From positions 682,001 to 746,000 of the forward strand of contig NZ_CP029193.1 of assembly GCF_008642355.1 (NCBI RefSeq): a stretch of DNA of 64,000 bases, read 5' to 3'. A program made the position numbers and the translations under genes. Positions within the stretch are counted from its first letter, which is position 1; each line of letters begins with the position of its first letter. The notes under the pieces are model-generated. The model did no database searches. It was not told the origin of the DNA and was given only the letters and a program-made list of their open reading frames with translations. This document shows, one piece after another, positions 62,750 to 64,000 of the stretch. This stretch comes from Streptomyces venezuelae. Its GTDB lineage: Bacteria; Actinomycetota; Actinomycetes; Streptomycetales; Streptomycetaceae.

Positions 62750-63334
62750 ATGCATGCGATGCAGTACGAGATCACCCTGCCCGCCGACTACGACATGGGC
62801 GTCATACGCCACCGGGTCGCGTCGAAGGGCCATCTGCTGGACGAATTTCCCGGGCTCGGTTTCAAGGCGTATCTGATGCGGGAGCGTGGTGTGGACGGTT
62901 CGCCCGTGAACCAGTACGCACCGTTCTACCTATGGAACACGACCGAGGGCATGAACGCGTTCCTGTGGGGGCCCGGATTTCAGGGGCTGTGCGAGGACTT
63001 CGGGCGGCCGGTGGTGGAGCACTGGACGACACTCGCGTACGAGGAGGGACCGGCGTCAGGAGCCGTGCCGAGGGTCGCCGTCCGCCGTCGGCAGCGCATT
63101 CCGTCGGCGACCCCCCTCCCGGGACTCGCTGCCGAACTCGCGGCGGAGGCCGAGCGGTTGGCGCGGCGCGAGGGTGCGGTGAGCGCTTTGACCGCCGTCG
63201 ATCCGCAGAGGTGGGAGGCCGTGCACTTCTCACTCCGGGAGAGCGGGGCACCGCGGGAGGTCGGTGATGTCTTCCAGGTGCTGCACGTGTCGGCGCCGGA
63301 GCGCGGCGCGTCGCGCAGGGGGCGGCAGTGGTGA
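62750..63334 (+). CDS. DUF4865-family protein
   Basis: 194 aa. The start MHAMQYEITLPADYDMGVIR, then SKGHLLDEFPGLGFKAYLMR, matches the DUF4865 family; NQYAPFYLWNTTEGMNAFLWGPGFQGLC is also typical. It likely has a ferredoxin-like (dimeric alpha-beta barrel) fold and unknown enzymology. AAGGA precedes the ATG at 62750. The phosphotriesterase-like gene overlaps its stop by GTGA, so they are translated together. Confidence 0.85.
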   Translation: MHAMQYEITLPADYDMGVIRHRVASKGHLLDEFPGLGFKAYLMRERGVDGSPVNQYAPFYLWNTTEGMNAFLWGPGFQGLCEDFGRPVVEHWTTLAYEEGPASGAVPRVAVRRRQRIPSATPLPGLAAELAAEAERLARREGAVSALTAVDPQRWEAVHFSLRESGAPREVGDVFQVLHVSAPERGASRRGRQW

Positions 63335-64000
63335 ACGGGTCCGAGCCGAGGCGGGCGGACGCTCCCGCGGTCCGTACGGTCCTCGGGGACATCTCCCCCG
63401 CGGATCTCGGCGTCTGCGACGCCCACGACCACCTCTTCCTGCGCAGCCCGCAGCTCCCGGGCCAGGAGTTGGATTCCCCCTCCGCGGCGGCGGCGGAGCT
63501 GGCCGCGTTCCGCGAGGCCGGCGGGCGGAGTGTCATCCAGTGGACGCCGCACGGGATGGGGCGCCGCGCCGGACTGCTGCCGGAGCTGTCGAAGACGACG
63601 GGTGTGCGGGTCGTCGCGGCGACGGGGCTGCATCAGGCCGTCCACTACAGCGCGGAATCGCTGGAACAGCTGCGTGCGTACGGGCTCGCGGCGCTCTTCG
63701 TCCGTGAACTCACCGCGGGCATCGGGGAGTCCGGGGTGCGGGCAGGGCTCATCAAGGTCGCGGGCGGGTTCCACGGCCTCGACGCGCACGCCCGCTGGAC
63801 CATGACGGCGGCGGCCGAGGCACACCACGCGACGGGCGCGCCCATCACCGTCCACCTGGAGCTGGGCACGGGCGCGCTCGACGTACTCGACCTGCTCTGC
63901 GGCGAGTGCGGCGTACCGCCGCACCGCGTCGTCCTCGGTCACCTCAACCGCTCCCCCGACCTCACCGCCCACCTCCGGGCCGCCGAGTCGGGCGCCTATG
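63331..64000 (+). CDS. Phosphotriesterase-like hydrolase (3' end outside window)
   Basis: At least 223 residues visible. Amidohydrolase-type TIM barrel of the phosphotriesterase family: first metal site CDAHDHLFL (HxH-like, about residue 30), VIQWTPHGMGRR, VVAATGLHQAVHY, the bridging strand GLIKVAGG (Lys, usually carbamylated), ITVHLELGTG and VVLGHLNRSPDL with further metal ligands. Members are lactonases or esterases of unknown substrate. GTG 63331 overlaps the preceding stop by 4 bp. The C-terminus is cut by the window. Confidence 0.85.
   Translation, partial: MNGSEPRRADAPAVRTVLGDISPADLGVCDAHDHLFLRSPQLPGQELDSPSAAAAELAAFREAGGRSVIQWTPHGMGRRAGLLPELSKTTGVRVVAATGLHQAVHYSAESLEQLRAYGLAALFVRELTAGIGESGVRAGLIKVAGGFHGLDAHARWTMTAAAEAHHATGAPITVHLELGTGALDVLDLLCGECGVPPHRVVLGHLNRSPDLTAHLRAAESGAY

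Overview
The window looks like a chromosomal segment of a Streptomyces-type actinomycete. It is very GC-rich, uses many GTG starts, and carries families typical of that genus: a DUF742 protein, TerD, a DUF6643-like protein, an Rv1733c-like protein, HpnB, GH75 chitosanase and many secreted proteins. I see no rRNA, tRNA, CRISPR array, complete insertion sequence or origin.

Layout. 0-8.2 kb: two small secreted or membrane proteins, a DUF1801 protein, a methyltransferase followed by a large LuxR-type ATPase regulator, and a three-gene set (XRE regulator, DUF742 protein, small helical protein). 8.2-23 kb, all on the minus strand: a polymorphic-toxin locus. In transcriptional order it is an FG-GAP-repeat exported protein, a LamG-domain exported protein, a 2270-aa RHS/YD-repeat toxin with HINT domain and C-terminal toxin tip, and its immunity gene, which overlaps the toxin stop by ATGA. 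A terminator follows. Then comes a silent cassette: a broken HINT segment, an alternative zinc-binding nuclease-like tip, two unrecognised small genes and an Imm53-like immunity gene. The cassette is visibly less GC-rich than its flanks.

23-35 kb: a dihydroxyacetone kinase dhaK-dhaL-dhaM operon in which dhaK is interrupted by a +1 shift in a G8 run; a GH75 chitosanase with a tandem-repeat linker; an FN3 lipoprotein; a PadR regulator divergent from a SnoaL-like gene across a 38-bp palindrome; a sugar isomerase and Gfo/Idh/MocA oxidoreductase pair; and a fadH-padR operon with an 18-bp palindrome upstream. 34.7-42 kb: convergent ogt and alkB (DNA alkylation repair), phosphoketolase, an RlmG-like rRNA methyltransferase, a NUDIX hydrolase and apolipoprotein N-acyltransferase.

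42-58 kb is mostly cell-envelope and house genes: a polymer-ligase-like membrane protein, a racemase, HpnB glycosyltransferase, a double-TerD protein, an unusual beta-helix/AAA+ fusion, a membrane lipase-like protein, a DeoR regulator, a PLP-dependent cysteine-synthase-like enzyme and an anti-sigma-type ATPase. 58-64 kb: an ABC exporter (permease, ATPase, SHOCT protein) divergent from a TetR gene with a clear operator, a cupin gene remnant, a DUF4865 gene, and a phosphotriesterase-like gene cut by the window end.

The most interesting system is the toxin locus. It preserves sequence evidence for how such a locus could swap its warhead: a donor tip flanked by HINT sequence homologous to the active gene.
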